Both the position numbers and the translations under genes were made by a program. The notes under the pieces were generated by a model that ran no database searches, had not been told where the DNA came from, and saw only the letters and a program-made list of their open reading frames with translations. DNA of 12,760 bases from Rubrobacter sp. (GTDB taxonomy: Bacteria > Actinomycetota > Rubrobacteria > Rubrobacterales > Rubrobacteraceae). Below, in pieces: positions 11,884 to 12,760 of the stretch. Positions within the stretch are counted from its first letter, which is position 1, and each line of letters begins with the position of its first letter. The stretch spans positions 1-12,760 of the forward strand of contig JADDPU010000468.1 of the NCBI GenBank assembly GCA_016781725.1. Reading direction: 5' to 3'.

Positions 11884-12760
11884 ATGCCTACGATGGGCGT
11901 GATGGACGCGGTGGTAAAGGTTATGGAGGATGAGGGTGTCGAGGTCGTCTTCGGCGTTCCTGGGGCGGCGATCCTGCCGCTGTACAAGGCGTTGAGCGGG
12001 TCCGAGCAGATCAGGCACTACTCCGTGCGCCACGAGGAAGGTGGGACGCACGCGGCCGATGGGTACACCCGGGTGACGGGGAAGGTCGGGATCAACATCG
12101 GGACGAGCGGGCCTGCGGGGACGAACATGATCACTGGCCTCTACACTTGCATGGCCGACTCCATACCCCAGATCTGCATCACGGGCCAGGCGCCGACGAC
12201 CGTGCTGCACAAGGAGGCCTTCCAGGCTGTCGACATCGTCGAGATCGCCAAGCCGGTCACCAAGTGGGCCGTGCAGGTCAGGGAGCCCGCGCAGCTGGTG
12301 TGGACCTTCAGGGAGGCGTTCCGCGTAGCTAGGGAGGGGCGTCCGGGCCCGGTCCTGATAGACCTTCCGCTCGACGTGCAGAAGTCGGGGCTCCAGGTGG
12401 ACTTCGACCCGAGGCGCGGCGGTCCGTTGCCCTTCGCCAGGCCCGAGCCCAGGCCGAACGCCGTCAGGCAGGCCATCGAGATGATCCTCGAGGCCGAGCG
12501 TCCCCTCCTGATGCCTGGCGGCGGCGTGATAATAGCCGAGGCCTCGGAAGACTTGATGGAGCTCGCCGAGTACCTGCAGGTCCCGGTGAGCCCTACCTAC
12601 ATGGGCAAGGGCGCGATCAACGAGGACCACGAGCTGTACGCCGGCATCGTGGGCCTCCAAACCCAGCAGCGCTACGCGAACGCCCTCTTCCTGGAGAGCG
12701 ACCTCGTCGTCGGCATCGGCAACCGCTGGGCCGAGCGGCACACGGGAGACCTCGACGTCT
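11884..12760 (+). CDS. gcl: Glyoxylate carboligase (tartronate semialdehyde synthase), 3' end outside window
   Basis: ThDP- and FAD-binding enzyme of the acetohydroxyacid synthase superfamily that joins two glyoxylates to tartronate semialdehyde and CO2. About 292 of roughly 593 residues are present. Gcl-specific stretches line up with E. coli Gcl without gaps at the N-terminus: FGVPGAAI at 23-30, GTSGPAGTNMITGLY, MADSIPQICITGQAP, LHKEAFQAVDIVEIAKPV, RPGPVLIDLPLDVQ, GIVGLQTQQRYAN and GNRWAERHTG. The unusual residue is Glu51 (RHEEGG), where E. coli Gcl has Val51 (RHVEGA). The start is ATG with AGAGGAG 8 bases upstream. It is divergent from iclR and supplies the one step missing from the hyi-glxR-glcDEF operon. 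The ThDP-binding C-terminal domain lies beyond the edge. Acetolactate synthase is a weaker alternative because of the motifs above. Confidence 0.93.
   Translation, partial: MPTMGVMDAVVKVMEDEGVEVVFGVPGAAILPLYKALSGSEQIRHYSVRHEEGGTHAADGYTRVTGKVGINIGTSGPAGTNMITGLYTCMADSIPQICITGQAPTTVLHKEAFQAVDIVEIAKPVTKWAVQVREPAQLVWTFREAFRVAREGRPGPVLIDLPLDVQKSGLQVDFDPRRGGPLPFARPEPRPNAVRQAIEMILEAERPLLMPGGGVIIAEASEDLMELAEYLQVPVSPTYMGKGAINEDHELYAGIVGLQTQQRYANALFLESDLVVGIGNRWAERHTGDLDV

Noticed and set aside
11797..12741. 314-codon minus-strand open frame opposite gcl
   Set aside because: Antisense to clear Gcl motifs. The translation has no domain.
1..12760. Mobile element, CRISPR array or phage genes
   Set aside because: Looked for transposase-like proteins, terminal repeats and regularly spaced repeats on both strands and saw none.

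Overview
The window is a high-GC, densely coded stretch of bacterial chromosome. Its GC-rich third codon positions, frequent GTG/TTG starts, spaced Shine-Dalgarno sequences and gene content suggest an actinobacterium of the Rubrobacter type. That placement is inference from general character, not a match that was run. No transposase, integrase, CRISPR array or complete RNA gene is visible.

Left part (1-1970, all on the minus strand): a VTT-domain (TVP38/TMEM64/DedA-like) membrane protein, then thymidine kinase (tdk), then a small four-helix membrane protein ending at a strong GC hairpin. The spacing allows one transcript. A 229-bp intergenic region with one perfect palindrome and two GC hairpins (1983-2211) separates this group from a divergent plus-strand pair: a medium-chain zinc alcohol/formaldehyde dehydrogenase and, 12 bp downstream, an uncharacterised 163-residue protein with a short C-terminal hydrophobic segment.

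Main part (3881-12760): a glycolate/glyoxylate utilisation locus. On the minus strand, in transcription order, are an IclR-family regulator, hydroxypyruvate isomerase (hyi), tartronate semialdehyde reductase (glxR), the three glycolate oxidase subunits (glcD, glcE, glcF) and a CitE/malyl-CoA-lyase-like enzyme. From hyi to the lyase the gaps are 13, 26, 9, -1 and 1 bp, so this is almost certainly one operon. Glyoxylate carboligase (gcl) starts divergently from the regulator and runs off the right edge. Together the genes predict glycolate -> glyoxylate (GlcDEF), two glyoxylate -> tartronate semialdehyde + CO2 (Gcl), then -> glycerate (GlxR), with Hyi interconverting tartronate semialdehyde and hydroxypyruvate. 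The CitE-like lyase offers a second connection of glyoxylate, to malyl-CoA. Glycerate kinase is not in the window.

Most notable points: Gcl has Glu at position 51, where E. coli Gcl is known for lacking the canonical ThDP-activating Glu (it has Val51). The iclR-gcl intergenic region holds a stretch resembling the 5' half of a tRNA, overlapping a possible promoter and palindrome. The dehydrogenase has an uncharacterised gene partner. A CitE-like lyase is built into the glycolate oxidase operon.
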